Origin: Endocalyx cinctus
Lineage: Eukaryota; Ascomycota; Sordariomycetes; Amphisphaeriales; Apiosporaceae
Length of the DNA: 64,000 nt
Assembly: GCA_001600455.1 (NCBI GenBank)
Contig: BCKC01000001.1
Span: 2,692,441-2,756,440, forward strand
Reading direction: 5' to 3'
The notes below the pieces were generated by a model. It worked only from the letters and a program-made list of their open reading frames with translations. It ran no database searches and had not been told where the DNA came from. Below, piece after piece: positions 33,394 through 45,631 of this stretch (position 1 is its first letter; each line of letters starts with the position of its first letter). Both the position numbers and the translations under genes were made by a program.

Positions 33394-35143
33394 ATGACCT
33401 CTTGGGCAGCAGCAACACCGACACCAGGTATTCATCCAACAACAAATTACGCATACCCTCAAACCATGAGTACGTACTTATTTTATTTATCCTCTCTCTC
33501 TCTCTCTCTCTTCGCTCTTCGTTTGAAATAATTCACCTTGTCCGTCGAGCACCTCGCTATTTCTAGAGGATAAATTAGCTAACCAGATTCATTACTTCTA
33601 GATCCTGCCTACACCGCCGTCCCGGTCCGTCAGGGCTTTGGTCAGGCCTACTCATCTCAACACCAGTATTCATATGCTACTTCTACTAATATGTCTACAT
33701 CTGCGATCACCCCATCCCCGTCCCCTTCGGGTCAACAGCAACAGAAAATTGACTGGCCCGACTCAGTCCGTAGATATGTCCAGCGATCTTTCCAGTCTTC
33801 AAACATGGATCCCAGCGTAACCCGTTCCGAGGTAGAAACAAAATTGAAGGAGACTATTAGTTATTACCAGGATATTGGCACCATGTACACGATGAACTGG
33901 GATGAAATGCCCCTTCCCCAGACAATCATCAAGAATGAACGCCAGCGAGTATTAATGTCGACCGTGCCACCTCCTGTTACTGCTCAGGAGCGTACTACGA
34001 CCCCTAGTAATCCCAAGAAGAGAAAGTCTTCGGATCTTAGCGACTCCGTTCAGACTAATGGCTCAACAGTAACAACAGCACCCTGGCGTAATAATAAGAG
34101 CCTATCTCTTGAGAACCGCATCAGCAAACCACAGAATGACAAGCGAGCTCTGGTGGACAGCCCCCTATCGGCTAAAAGTAAGTTTCAGAAAAATGTCGAG
34201 AAGCGACTCCGTCGTGGTGACGGCGGTTACCAGTCCTCCTACCGGTCTCCGAGTCCGCAACCCCCCGCTGGTCCTATCGTTGGCCTCAACCAAAAATTGG
34301 AAAAAAGCTTTTTGCGCCTGACTGCCGCACCTAAGCCCGAGGATGTTCGACCCGAGCATGTTTTACACCAAACTTTGGAGTTATTAAAGAAGAAGTGGCG
34401 ACAGGAGGGGAACTATAACTATATTTGCAACCAGTTCAAGTCCCTTCGTCAGGATCTTACAGTTCAACACATTAGGAACGAGTTTACTGTTTCGGTTTAT
34501 GAGATCCACGCTAGAATCGCACTGGAGAAGACGGATCTTGGTGAGTATAACCAGTGCCAAACCCAGCTGCGAGCATTGTACAAAGCTGGCGTAGCTGGTA
34601 GCTCCACGGAGTTTAAGGCATATCGTATTTTATATTTTATTCATACTGCAAATCGAACGGCGTTGAATGACGCCATTGCAGATCTAACCACAGCAGAAAA
34701 AGAAGAGCCCCCCGTCAAGCATGCCCTTAGCGTGCGATCGGCTTTGGCATCCGGTAATCATCATAAGTTTTTTCAGCTATATCTTGACGTTCCCAATATG
34801 GGAGCATACCTCATGGACATGTTTATTAAGCGTGAACGACTTGCTGCCCTTGCGCACATGTGCAAAGCGTAAGTGCCATCCCTTGTATCTTGACGTCCTT
34901 CTACAGGCCACTTGCTAACGGAATTACAGGTTTAAACCGCATTTGAAGTTGCGCTACATTGCTGAAGAGCTTGCCTTTGAGTCAGATGCTGAAGCTGCAC
35001 AGTTCATCATCGACCATCAAGGAGCAGATTTGCTTCAGGAGCAAGACGACTATATCATCTTCCTAACAGGGAAAGCAGGCCCGCGCTTCGACCAAGCCAA
35101 GTCAGAGGCTTTCCGAAGAGTCGACCTCAAGGGTCAGATCTAA
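33394..35143 (+). CDS. SAC3/GANP/LENG8 domain protein (THP3-like)
   Basis: Exons 33394-33469, 33602-34868 and 34930-35143 (introns of 132 and 61 bp) give 518 aa. The N-terminus is Gln/Ser/Pro-rich and disordered, followed by KIDWPDSVRRYVQRSFQSSN and GTMYTMNWDEMPLPQTII, and a basic low-complexity region with a nuclear-type signal (PKKRKSSD). The SAC3/GANP-type helical domain starts at about aa 245: RPEHVLHQTLELLKKKWRQE, NYNYICNQFKSLRQDLTVQH, IRNEFTVSVYEIHARIALEK, QCQTQLRALYKAG, then a PCI-like end (LRYIAEELAFESDAEAAQFI). In yeast, Thp3 pairs with Csn12 in transcription elongation and pre-mRNA splicing; the domain order and length match that branch rather than the larger Sac3 of TREX-2. The short first exon (25 codons) carries only disordered sequence. 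A (CT)10 microsatellite lies in the first intron. Confidence 0.9.
33492..33511 (+). repeat. (CT)10 microsatellite in the first intron of the SAC3/GANP gene
   Basis: Ten CT dinucleotides lie a few bases after the splice donor at 33470. Probably length-variable between strains. Confidence 0.9.
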
Positions 35144-38100
35144 CAATCCTCTCTTCGCCCTCCCCCCTTTTTTCAAATTCTTTGCATTTCCGTTTCCAAT
35201 CCGAATTTCACAAGGCATCTCCCCGTGATCATCAGAGCAACACTTACCCCGTAATACTTTTCTCCTGTCTTATGAAATCGCGGATATGACCTTGATGACA
35301 TGAACGAGACCTTACCAAAACATTGGGGGTAGTCGGAAGAAGTCGCTATCGAAGCTGGGATCCAGTTTGAATGTCATGAGCAACGAGCAAATCTTGTTAC
35401 CTGGGCCGACTTCTTTTCTTTTCTTTATTTACTTTTTTTCTTATCCCGCGTACATTTCTCGTCAACGAATACCCTCACATCCCTCACGTTACCATTTTAC
35501 CTGCAGCCCACCGATTGTTACGATGACATAAGGAGCGGATGGCCGTCGGCACAAAGAACTCACTTGTTGCAATTCTGTGCCTAATGTGCAAAATGATCAT
35601 GAATGTGTAGGAGTGGGCGAGTTTGGTGATACGGGCGTCAATAAGGAGTTAGGCATGGCTAATTTTCGAGATGTGGCGTTTGGCGTTTCTAGGCCGAGTG
35701 GTCTAACTGCCATTTACGATACCCTGAATAGAGGAGTATAATGTTACATGGCATGATTCCATTTTGCCAGATAGGCGTTGGAAAGTATGTGGCGGCTTGT
35801 TACTTTTTTTAATGACTGACCGTGCCCATGGATATGGATATATAGACAAAAGTCATTTGCATGATGGAAGCCCTAGGTTCTTGTGCAGCCTCATAGGAAT
35901 TGAACTCAGATAATATTGCTCATCTCAGATGCCTTCAAGTTTCAATACTCATCCTACCTGTATCATCTGTACTCTCCATTAACATCCAGACTGGTAATCA
36001 TATCACTGAAGTACCGTACTCTGTCGGCGGCTGTTTCATAATGATTTGTTCCCTCGAGTCTCTGCTACATTAACTGAGGCTATAGTGCGAATACTCTTTA
36101 CTTTACTACATATACTTAAACATGTTCGAAGAGGGAAGCGGGCTTACAACATCATGAACTGCACGACTGGTATGAAAAAAAAAACAAGTTGAAAGAGGCC
36201 GGTCACTTGTTTATGTCATGTGTATCATAGAGCGGTTACGTAATAGATTGGTTACCTACACGGGTATAAACCTCAAGCTTATAAGCTATGCAATGCTTAC
36301 GAGATGGGACAAGGCATTTATCACGTTGTACAATTATGAGATGTGCAGCATCAGATTCGACTTCAATGAGAAGAAATTATTGATTTCGGTGAGGTTCTTC
36401 TGTCATCTTACTACTTACTTAGAGCCTCTGCAGGAGAGGCATGTGCCGCTATTATTTTAGGAAAATTATGAGTGAATGAAGCGGATACCTGGAAAGCGCC
36501 GGGGAACGACGAAAAACAACGACGGTTTAAACACGTGGATTAAGTGAGCAGGTTTGGTGGGCATCTGCTGCCGCGCTGTGCCGTTGGGAATGCCTTGTGG
36601 ATGTTCTCTGTGCGTAAAATCTGGATTTTTTGGTGCGGGAGAGGAATGTTATTTTTACATGGTAAATAGGGCCGAAACACGGGGAGGCGGAGGAGGAATA
36701 AACTCATACTCTTGCCCATGCGCTAATTCCAGAAGGTCTTACTCCAAATAGAAGCGAGGCGCTGTGGGAGGGATAACCCGGTGGTGGTAACGGTTGTCAT
36801 GATCATGTACGATCGTATATACCTATTACACCCACCCTTAATACATTCAAGAGTGTCTCAATATGGAAGCAAAAACTTGAGCCGCCCTTAACATACAGAC
36901 TACTATACTATAACTAGAAGGGGGGAAAAAACCGGGCGGGACAAGAAATATCCTAAAATATAATGAGCGGAGGTATGTGTGGATATATTTTTCACTTTTT
37001 GGCCCTTTGGTTGTCGTTCTCGTCACTCCGTTTCAGGGTCCCATGATGCCAAGTTTCAAGATGCGGGATCGTGGTGATCCGAGTGTGGCGCATTATGGGG
37101 AAGAGAGATAAAAAATTGTCTAGACTCCTACCTAATTGGAAGAGAGATGGTGGGTGGAAGAAGGTAAAAGATCCTAGACCACAGAAAGAGAGAAAAAAGA
37201 GACAGAGTGAAAAAGAAAAGAAAAGATTCTAGTGCATGAATATCCGTAGTACTCCAAGAGATAATGTCGTCGTCGTCTGATATCTCTTACTTTCTCACTT
37301 TTTTTTTTCCTCTCGCATGAACGGCCTAAGACTTCCGCTGCCGGTTACCTCGCGTACCTACATACTCTCGTGTTTTCGATGTCTTATTTATAGATGTTGT
37401 GGTAATGGTGGCTTACGAAGAGAACTCGAGGGGGGGTGTGAATGGCTGAGATGCATTAGCAATGCCTGTTGATATCATATGCAATATGCCGCCGGCTCAC
37501 GAATTTATTATTACCTTTTATAGAAGAGATATAAGAAATTAGAAGATTATGAAATGATACGCTACGTCATTTGGGAGTTTAGGAATCAGCCTGCCAGCCT
37601 GCGAGAATAGAATATTACATGCAGGCACGGTGGAAGGGTGGCTAGATAATTGGGAGCTGGAAACTAACTGTTCGGTACCGACTTACGCATAGGCTTGGAG
37701 TAACACAGCAGTAAAGTGATTGACTGGAACCGGCAGAGTGGCAGACTGGCTGGCTGTGTAGTGGTCCTAAAAGTATACATATCCTAGATCACCCATATAT
37801 GTATTGAGATTGACCATGCAGGACGAAAACTGATGGTGACAATGTAATTTTTTTTTTTTAATAAACACCAAGGCTATCAAAGTGAAAATCCAACCAAACC
37901 CTTAATTTAGTACTATACTCCGTATAGATATACTAGATGACTCCCTGTCAGCCTGGGCAACGCCCTACAACTACACTACAGAGACAACCCGCATAGAGAC
38001 GGGCTATAGAGTTAGCGGGGTTAGGTATTTCTATTCAAAGCCGAATGGGATTTCTTGGCATACGTTTGTAGTCTAAAGCAAAGTCTTGGATTTGTGTATT

Positions 38101-38885
38101 TGCGGTATATTACAGAGGTCGAGTTCTTAAAACATAAGACATACATAGCACACCTAACGATTTCTGACGACCAGCATGAATAACACCTAATATATATAAT
38201 ATTTGATATCTACTGCTAAGGGAGAGTAAACATAAATAAACAGAAAATAATAAAAAATAAAACATAAATAAATAAACAAGTAAACAAATAGGAAAAAAAA
38301 GGCGCTCTGGTGTTTTTCCTTCTTCTTAGGACCCTTCTCTATCATTCTGACCTACTGTAGTGTGATATGGGCGAGCGTTGGCACGGACTACTCACGACTC
38401 AGAATTTGCATACTACTCTGTATTTCATGCCTTTGGAGGTGAGATCGACCAAAAGAGACCTATGAAGCTCCAGTTGAAGTGCTTGAAACGTTCGGATATT
38501 CGACCATCCTGGAGATTCCTTCCCGGCGACTCGATAGGATAGGTAGAAAAGATAAATGCTTCAGGAATCAGTCAAGCCTATGAGGGGGGTGGACGAAGGA
38601 CGTAATCGCATGAAATACGATGCCTGCTAGTCTTCATAATCCTTGTCACATAGACTAATGTACGTTGGACAAGAATTAATAAACTTAGTACATAGTATAC
38701 TAACGTCTGCTCCTCTATGGCTAGAAACTTCTACTGAGATAGCCTTTCGAATTCCGGTGTACGTAGTAATATTTGGTATACAAAGTACCGATACTTGGTA
38801 GGTTGGATTCAGAGGATGCTGACCGAGATACGGGTTTTAATACCTCAAACTCAGCCATGTTGAGTGGATGTATTACATGAGATAG

Positions 38886-38890
<5 letters not shown>

Positions 38891-38917
<27 letters not shown>
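38891..38917. repeat. Poly-A tract, 27 bases
   Basis: 27 consecutive A in the gene desert. No target-site duplication or coding remnant beside it was recognised, so there is no evidence that it marks a retroposed element. Confidence 0.95.
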
Positions 38918-39839
38918 CGGGATTCTATATCTGCAAGCTGCAAGGTACATAATGTTTTCTGCATCTCTTAAGGTATTGTCAAGATTCATGATGCGTCCTT
39001 GTCAAAAGAAGAAGCTCAAGACTGGTGGGATGATCTTAGTGTAATATCTCCACCTCCTCCTACATTAGACTTAAGGATTTGCTCTAGTGTACGCTATATC
39101 CATGAATGGATGTACTTAATGCCTTGACATGACATGACGTGACATATATGACATATATGACATGAAGAGAGCTAAAAGGAAAGGAACGCTAATAGTAAAT
39201 GGATTAACCAGAGCACGCAATAATGTAATAGTAGTGTATTATCATGAGTAATGTAAGGTATATACTTACTTATTGAAGCCCTCGGTAGAATGTAGTATAT
39301 ACTAGAAGTGATAGAATGCGAAGAGAAAAAAAAAGCGAAGATGTCAATACTACACGACTTGTTAGCGCATAACACCATCCCCCCCTCAGCCCCTAAAACG
39401 ACTACACAGACCACTAAAAAATGATTTTCCAGGGTTCCGGATATTTTTACCATCCCGATTGGATAAGAAGTCCACGTTGACACCCTGTAATGACCCAGCG
39501 CGCACCCTGTAATGTATTCTTTCCGCGGAGCTAGGGTCAACCTACCCACTGGGAAGACGACGTAGCCCCTACATAGTAGTGGACAGTGACTACAAAGTAT
39601 ACACGTCCACGGGTACATAGTAGTATCCATGGATGGATATACATACCTACCTACTACATTTACAAAGTATGTATGGATGTATATGGACCATAGTAGGTAG
39701 TCTGGGGCTAGTATCTTATTGATCACGATAATGAAGGACAAAACTATTTAGATGGCGTATACAGTAGGTTTTAAGACCGTTGAAATAAATGTTCTTATAT
39801 TAGATACAGTTATATACCACATATTTTAGGTAATATATT

Positions 39840-39863
39840 ATATACTTACTTAAGTAAGTATAT
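39840..39863. repeat. 24-bp perfect palindrome
   Basis: A perfect inverted repeat without spacer, centred on CTTAAG (arms of 12 bases, half-site ATATACTTACTT). It belongs to the same AT-rich palindrome class as the one at 48258-48287. Confidence 0.85.
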
Positions 39864-39938
39864 GTGAACTATTATTACACTAATATTTTTTTTTTGGGGA
39901 GCGGCAAGAGTGTTGAAATATAAACCACAATTCCGTGA

Positions 39939-39970
39939 ACAATACACAATACACAATACACAATACACAA
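39939..39970. repeat. ACAATAC heptamer tandem repeat
   Basis: Four exact copies of the 7-mer ACAATAC plus a partial fifth (ACAA). Sits in the gene desert, 75 bp from the palindrome at 39840-39863. Confidence 0.9.
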
Positions 39971-42089
39971 ATAATCATTATAATAATACCACTAAATAAG
40001 TCTGAGTTACCTATTACATTCTCTGTTAAAGAGGCTCTCCACCAATGAGAGGGGGTTAGGGGGTTCAATCATTTGCTCATCTCCCACCTATTAACAACGA
40101 CGAAAACAAAATTTTTTTTACCAGCTTGATTCCCACACCACGACTGTTCTCTTTCCCATATCAAATGAGAAAAAGTCCAACCTGTGCATGCGGACCCATA
40201 AATTCTTTTCTTCAGATTTATGGTTCACCCACTTTGATATATTCTATCCCCCACACATATATGCGCATGTTCTTGTAGTGTCGTAGTATATACTACCTAC
40301 CTAGGTAGATGTATGTAGTATAGTTGGATATAGTAAACTTAAGTATTACCTGTAGATAGGTACTTATTCTGTCAGGTACCTAAGTACTACCATCCAAAAG
40401 GATAAGGCAAAGTCTTCAATGCCCAATGAAAATGGGAACGGACCCCTCCTCAGAGTAACTCTGCCATACCCGTTCGTTGGAGCTGATATTATGTACATAG
40501 TATTTTCCTTTATTCTCTCTTTTCTTTTCTACCCTGCTGTATGTGGACCAATAGACTAATATAATAGAGCTTGACTGTACCTGTGCAGTATTATGTGACT
40601 ACGCCTAACTATCACCCTTGGGCACCAGTTTTATTTTTTATTTTATTTTATTTTCTTTTTCTTCTGAATGCTATTTGTACATCCATGTCACACCCTTGAC
40701 ATCCACCTAGGCAGTTAAGCGCACTCCCGCCCTCTTGACCCTCCCATTACCTATCATCCATTACCCTTTGACCCATTCTGCCATCCCTCTCTTTTGATTA
40801 ATCAATCTCCCAAAAAACTTTGACTCCTCATTACCTAGGTTTTTTCTCTTTCTTTACATCAAAAGAGAGAAAAAACTAAAAAAGAGAGAGGACAGAAGAA
40901 GAAAAAAAAAAGAATATAATGAAGAGGAGGGTTTAGTCTACATTTTTTCGTTTCACTATCATTGAATAATTTATGAAGGCAATCTAACTTGTTACACCAA
41001 TCTACTATTTATTTATTTTTTATACTTTTACTTTCTACGGTCTTTTTTAAACCTGTTACCTAGTATAAGTTTCTAACTCATAATTTTTTTCTATTTGTGC
41101 TTTTTTGTACTGCGGGGGATATTTATTCACAACTTTCCGCCAAAGACAAATCTGGTCACGGTAACAATTAATTTACCAGCTCAACAACCCACTACCACGC
41201 GACATTGAATGTGTTGGTTTTAATAAACAAAGAAGAAGACTTATAAAAAAGAGAGGAGGAAAAGACAATTAATAAGGTCAAGAAAGTCAAACAATCAGAC
41301 AAGTTTTCTAAGAAAGAGTTTTGACCTAGGTCGGAACATCACGAGGGCGGCAAATTTAGTGTCCAGTTTTGTTCGAATCGCCTCTAAGTCTAATTTCAAA
41401 TAAGGAATAACAATTTCCTTATTTTTAGACTTACGAAATTATTTCTTATTCCAAAGGAAACCTCCGGTGCACATTATGTGTAAAAACTGAAAGAGTGCCT
41501 AGGGAGAAGCAAAAGCAAAAACAAAAGCGAACAAGAAAAGAAATAATAATCAGAAAAAGAAAATAATTGGTATTGAGTTGAGTTGATATGGTAGAGAGAA
41601 AGTGAGGGGCTCGATCGACGAACAAGAAACAACCCGAATACTCGAATATTCGAATATCCCACCACTGAACTTCTAAACACTCAACTTCGATAAACGCAAA
41701 AGAAAGGAAAAGAAAGAAAGAAAACAATAATTAACACAAACATACACACCATCTATACACACACTCTGTCATCCGATTCTCACAATCATTCGATTTGTGT
41801 TCATTACACCTCGTTACACTGATTCAGACCTGTTCTCCAACAAAAACCGGAAGACTGAGTGTTCCCCCTCTATTGCCCGTGTTGGCGTAACCACGCCTGA
41901 ATCTTGGAAGGAACGAAGAGCCACCTTCGCCCTTTGCGCTTGCGCCTGTTCCTGTTCACTTTTCAGCAGCTTTCTTCTCCTGAAATTCTTTGTATCTGTG
42001 CGATTATCAATACAACTCCCCACCACCCACACGAATTCACGATAACGTACACCTTGACGCAAAAAAATAAATACTAAACTCGTACAACC

Positions 42090-44223
42090 ATGAAGGTACG
42101 CCCCATTAAACCCGACACTCCCTTTCTCTTTTCTTCTCTTGATCATTTCTATTCTTTTCTCGTTTCCTCATTTATATTGTTTCCCTGCTTCTTTCTGCGA
42201 GTATGCTGGCGTACTTTGAAGTTTCGGAATTGTTATGTCGCGTTCTAAAATCAATCGCGAATCGGTCGCTTCTGCCCGTACTGTCGCTAATATCATGCGT
42301 GTTATTCAGGCCTTACGAAGATCCATTAAAGGGGAGAAGGACAAAGGTCCCCAGATCTCCATTGCGCCAAAATCCGCGGTCGCTATAGTTCCACCCAAGA
42401 AGGTTCGTTGCTTCCTACGCACACTCAGATATATTAATCTATACGCGCTCTCTGTGAGGGTATATAATGTTGACGTTTAAAATATATTTTAGGTTATTCG
42501 AGCCCTCTACGACTACGAAGCACAATCCACTCAAGAACTCAGCTTTTCTAGAGGCGATTTCTTCCATGTTATCGGTCGCGAAAATGACACAGATTGGTAC
42601 GAGGCCTGCAACCCCGCCCTCCCAGATGCTCGAGGTCTTGTACCCGTCGCCTTCTTCCAGGCTTTAGGCCGAACCGAGAGAGATAGTGGCCAGTCCGATC
42701 CGGGCCGAATACCAGGCTCTAAAAAAGAAGATCACGATTCCGGTTTCTCCGAAACAAACTCGGCAAGCGTACCTCCCACACCTGGACTCAGCAACCGCAA
42801 TTCCAAGTCTGCCATCAAGCAGGGCGCTATGGTCTACGGTATTGTCATGTACGATTTCCACGCGGAGAGAGCGGATGAGCTGGAAGCAAAAGCTGGCGAA
42901 GCTATCATTGTCATCGCGCAGTCAAACCCGGAATGGTTTGTTGCTAAGCCTATTGGTCGATTGGGAGGCCCCGGTCTGATCCCCGTGTCGTTTGTTGAGA
43001 TTCGAGATATGTCTACAGGCCAAGCTGTGCCGAACCCCCACGATGCCGTGCAGCGAGCGGGGGTACCGCGCGTGGAGGAATGGAAGAAAATGGCGGCCGA
43101 GTATAAGAACAGCAGTATTACGTTAGGCAAGTTTGATAGCGGCAGTCCTCCGGGCTCGCAAGGCCTAGAACAAGGAATGGAGCGCATGAGTTTACAGCAG
43201 GGTGGGAATCGTCAAAGTCAGCAGCAATCGCCATATGTAAGTTCTCTGTTAATAACACAGCGTTGCCAGCTCGAAGAAGTTTGCTAACCCCCTTGGATAG
43301 GGCGCTCCCCAGAGTCCGCAACAAAGCAATGCACAATCTCCCAACAGCGCCAAGCCTATGTCGCAGATGTACGCGCCTGTTTCTGCCCGCATACCCCGAT
43401 ATTGTTTCGCGGAAGACAAGTATTGGTTCGTCATCGAAGCAACGCTGGAAGATGGCCGACATTGGGAACTTTCACGCTATTACGAAGACTTTTATGATTT
43501 CCAGATTGCTCTTCTTACCGAATTCCCCGCCGAAGCTGGCAATACCGGCACTCAGAAGCGCACGCTCCCGTACATGCCAGGTCCTGTTAATTACGTGACC
43601 GATCAGATTACAGAGGGTCGCCTCCACAACTTAGACGCATACGTGAAGAACTTGCTAGGCCAGCCGGCATATATCTCGAGGTGTAATTTGGTCAAACAGT
43701 TCTTTGCGCCCCGGGAAGGTGATTACGAGATGGATCCGAACTCACAGGGTGATGATGAGTATCGGTTGTCCAATGGATCGCGCTCATCGACAGATTCGCC
43801 CAGAGATGGTATGTCAAAACAATTATCTAACCGTGATCCAAATAGAGAGATTCTTACGTTAACATGTCAGCAGCGCCGAGACAAATGCAGAATGGTCAAC
43901 CCCCGATGAACCGTCAAGCGTCTTCCCTATCACAACCCTCTCAGGCATCACTATCACCCGCGATCGGCCAAGGAGCTCCAGCTTTCAAGGTGAAGCTATT
44001 CTTCCAAGGAGAAGCCTTCCTCGTCCGTGTCCCGGGCGATACCAACTACCAGCAACTCTACGAGAAGATAAGAGAACGTACCAAGATACCTCCTAGAGAA
44101 GAAATCCATCTCTCCTACCGAGACGAACAGAGTGGCGACAAAATACCGCTCACTAGCAATAACGATCTTAACTACGCGTTAGGCAACAACGATAAGCTCG
44201 CCATCTTTGTTGAACAAGTATAG
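42090..44223 (+). CDS. BEM1: BEM1/Scd2 polarity scaffold (SH3-SH3-PX-PB1)
   Basis: Exons 42090-42095, 42310-42402, 42493-43236, 43301-43808 and 43871-44223 give 567 aa. The first coding exon is only six bases (ATG AAG), giving the MKALRRSIKG start I recall for filamentous-fungal Bem1. Domains: SH3-1 about aa 33-95 (VIRALYDYEAQSTQELSFSR, GLVPVAFFQ); SH3-2 about aa 145-205 (GIVMYDFHAERADELEAKAG, GGPGLIPVSFVEI); PX about aa 305-420 (ARIPRYCFAEDKYWFVIEAT, GRHWELSRYYEDFYDFQIAL); C-terminal PB1 about aa 488-567 (FKVKLFFQGEAFLVRVPGDT, ending DKLAIFVEQV). It bridges activated Cdc42, its GEF Cdc24 (through PB1) and PAK kinase at sites of polarised growth, and supports NADPH-oxidase assembly in filamentous fungi (family knowledge). 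An ATG at 42235 stays in frame through the unspliced first intron and could give a variant N-terminus. Confidence 0.96.
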
Positions 44224-45631
44224 GACGTTCTACCTTACCTCCCCCCGACTGTTGATACCCCTTGACCATTTTCATATACGAATATACCCCTTTACGCCGC
44301 ATCGTCTAGCATTTACGAGAAGAATTAACGCTCTGGTTCGAACTTCTACCCTACAATACCCGACCGCATACATTGAATGATCTACCCAAGCGCATTATTG
44401 AAGCGCAACTAAAGTAATCTGCTAATCGCAATTTACGGCCGCCCAACGCTACATGATTCATTGCTGGATGGATCGCGAGCTGGACAAGTCCCACCGTTCA
44501 GTATCATCCGTTTCTGCTTAGAACAGCAGACCGGCACACGCATATAACTATATTTATCATCCGTAAATATTGGAAAAGCAGTGTAACGTTGGTGTCGTCG
44601 GCGTCGATTTTGCCGTCAGTAGTCCACACCTGGACCATTCAAGTTTTATTTTGTTTTGTTATCAGGTCAGGTCAGGTAAAACGGGGCATTAGTCAAGGGG
44701 CCTTTTCTTGTGTTAGATCTTTTCTTTGTACCCTCCTTTCTGTTTCTTTTGTTTCAACACGGATTATCCTCACGGCCTGGCGTGTAATCGGATCGACTTG
44801 AATTTTCTTTTCCCTCCCTTTCTTTGTTTCTTCCTAGGGCTTTTTTTTTTCTTCTTTTTAAACTGTTTCTTTTCTTCAGCATCTATTTATACACCCCACC
44901 CTTTTTTTTTTTTTTTTTTAATCCTAAGGGAGATTTTATGAGAAGGACAGGAACTGGAAGGTGGCTCGAGTGCGTTATTGGGCAAAACTGTGGTGCCTTA
45001 GAAGATACGTTGACTGCCTGATCAGAACACAGATCAGGGCGTCAATTTATCAGGCGTGGAAAGAATTTGAATGAACGCCATCGTTGCCAAAAGGCGGGTG
45101 CGTGGAATTGATGATATATGAATGAGGGAGAAGGGGAATATGTATGACGCTAGAAGCATAAATGCCCATTCAGTTGGAAGGCATATGAACATAGTCTTAT
45201 ATGCAATAAGACTAGGTCATATTTGCCTTGCCTATTAGTCTAGTGTGCTGAATGAATAGACACGGACGAAGTGATTGAACAATAATATATAATTTATCTT
45301 CTAAGGTGATTATACTCGAGTGAAACATAACCTCTCATATCACATACTATCTAGATAATGGCGTATGTATGTAAAAGGGCGACTATGCAGAAGTAAATAG
45401 CACTAAAATTGGGCTTGGAGGGGCTGAGAAACAGAGGGACAGAGGGGCCGAGGGGTTGGTTAGGTTAGGTACTCTAAAGGGGCTTCGTAGCGGGGTTATT
45501 AATCACTGAACGCGCATGTCCTTTTAACGCGTATTAGATCGCGTCGAATTTTATTCTCCTGAACTCTTTAAGGACTCACTATTATTTATTATATTTAACA
45601 TACTGAACAGAACACCTCGGATATAGATATA
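44224..45631. other. Intergenic spacer, 3' flank of BEM1 and promoter of thymidylate synthase
   Basis: T-rich tracts at 44843-44853 and 44902-44918. Around 45420-45480 the sequence is G-rich (GAGGGACAGAGGGGCCGAGGGG). An MluI-cell-cycle-box-like ACGCGT (ACGCGTATT) lies at 45529, about 100 bp upstream of the thymidylate synthase start, fitting the G1/S control known for this gene in yeasts; that regulatory reading is inference. No other gene seen. Confidence 0.4.
45529..45534. promoter_or_regulatory. ACGCGT (MCB-like) site upstream of thymidylate synthase
   Basis: One ACGCGT hexamer (the MCB core bound by MBF/Swi4-Mbp1-type factors in yeasts) about 100 bp before the start codon. Yeast thymidylate synthase is a classical MBF target. 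A single copy is weak evidence; ACGCGT also arises by chance. Confidence 0.35.

Larger units (their letters stand above)
35144..42089. other. 6.9-kb gene desert upstream of BEM1
   Basis: I see no protein-coding gene with normal structure across nearly 7 kb. It is AT-rich with many homopolymers, including 27 consecutive A at 38891-38917, a 24-bp perfect palindrome at 39840-39863, a heptamer tandem repeat at 39939-39970, and clustered TACCTA/TAGGTA motifs at 39540-39690 and 40285-40395. The longest frame (39172-39741, minus) is low-complexity and starts in repeat. The right ~900 bases (about 41190-42089) are A/C-rich with CACACA and CT runs and look like promoter plus a long 5' leader of BEM1. 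Undetected noncoding RNA genes are possible. Confidence 0.5.

Noticed and set aside
39172..39741. 189-codon open frame on the minus strand
   Set aside because: It is composed of repeat-derived, low-complexity Tyr/Val/Ile/Ser-rich sequence spanning a TACCTA-type patch, with no domain or splice support.
41371..41380. GTTCGAATCG, resembling the tRNA B box
   Set aside because: No A box or cloverleaf stems at the right distance. The same decamer at 15986 lies inside a coding frame.
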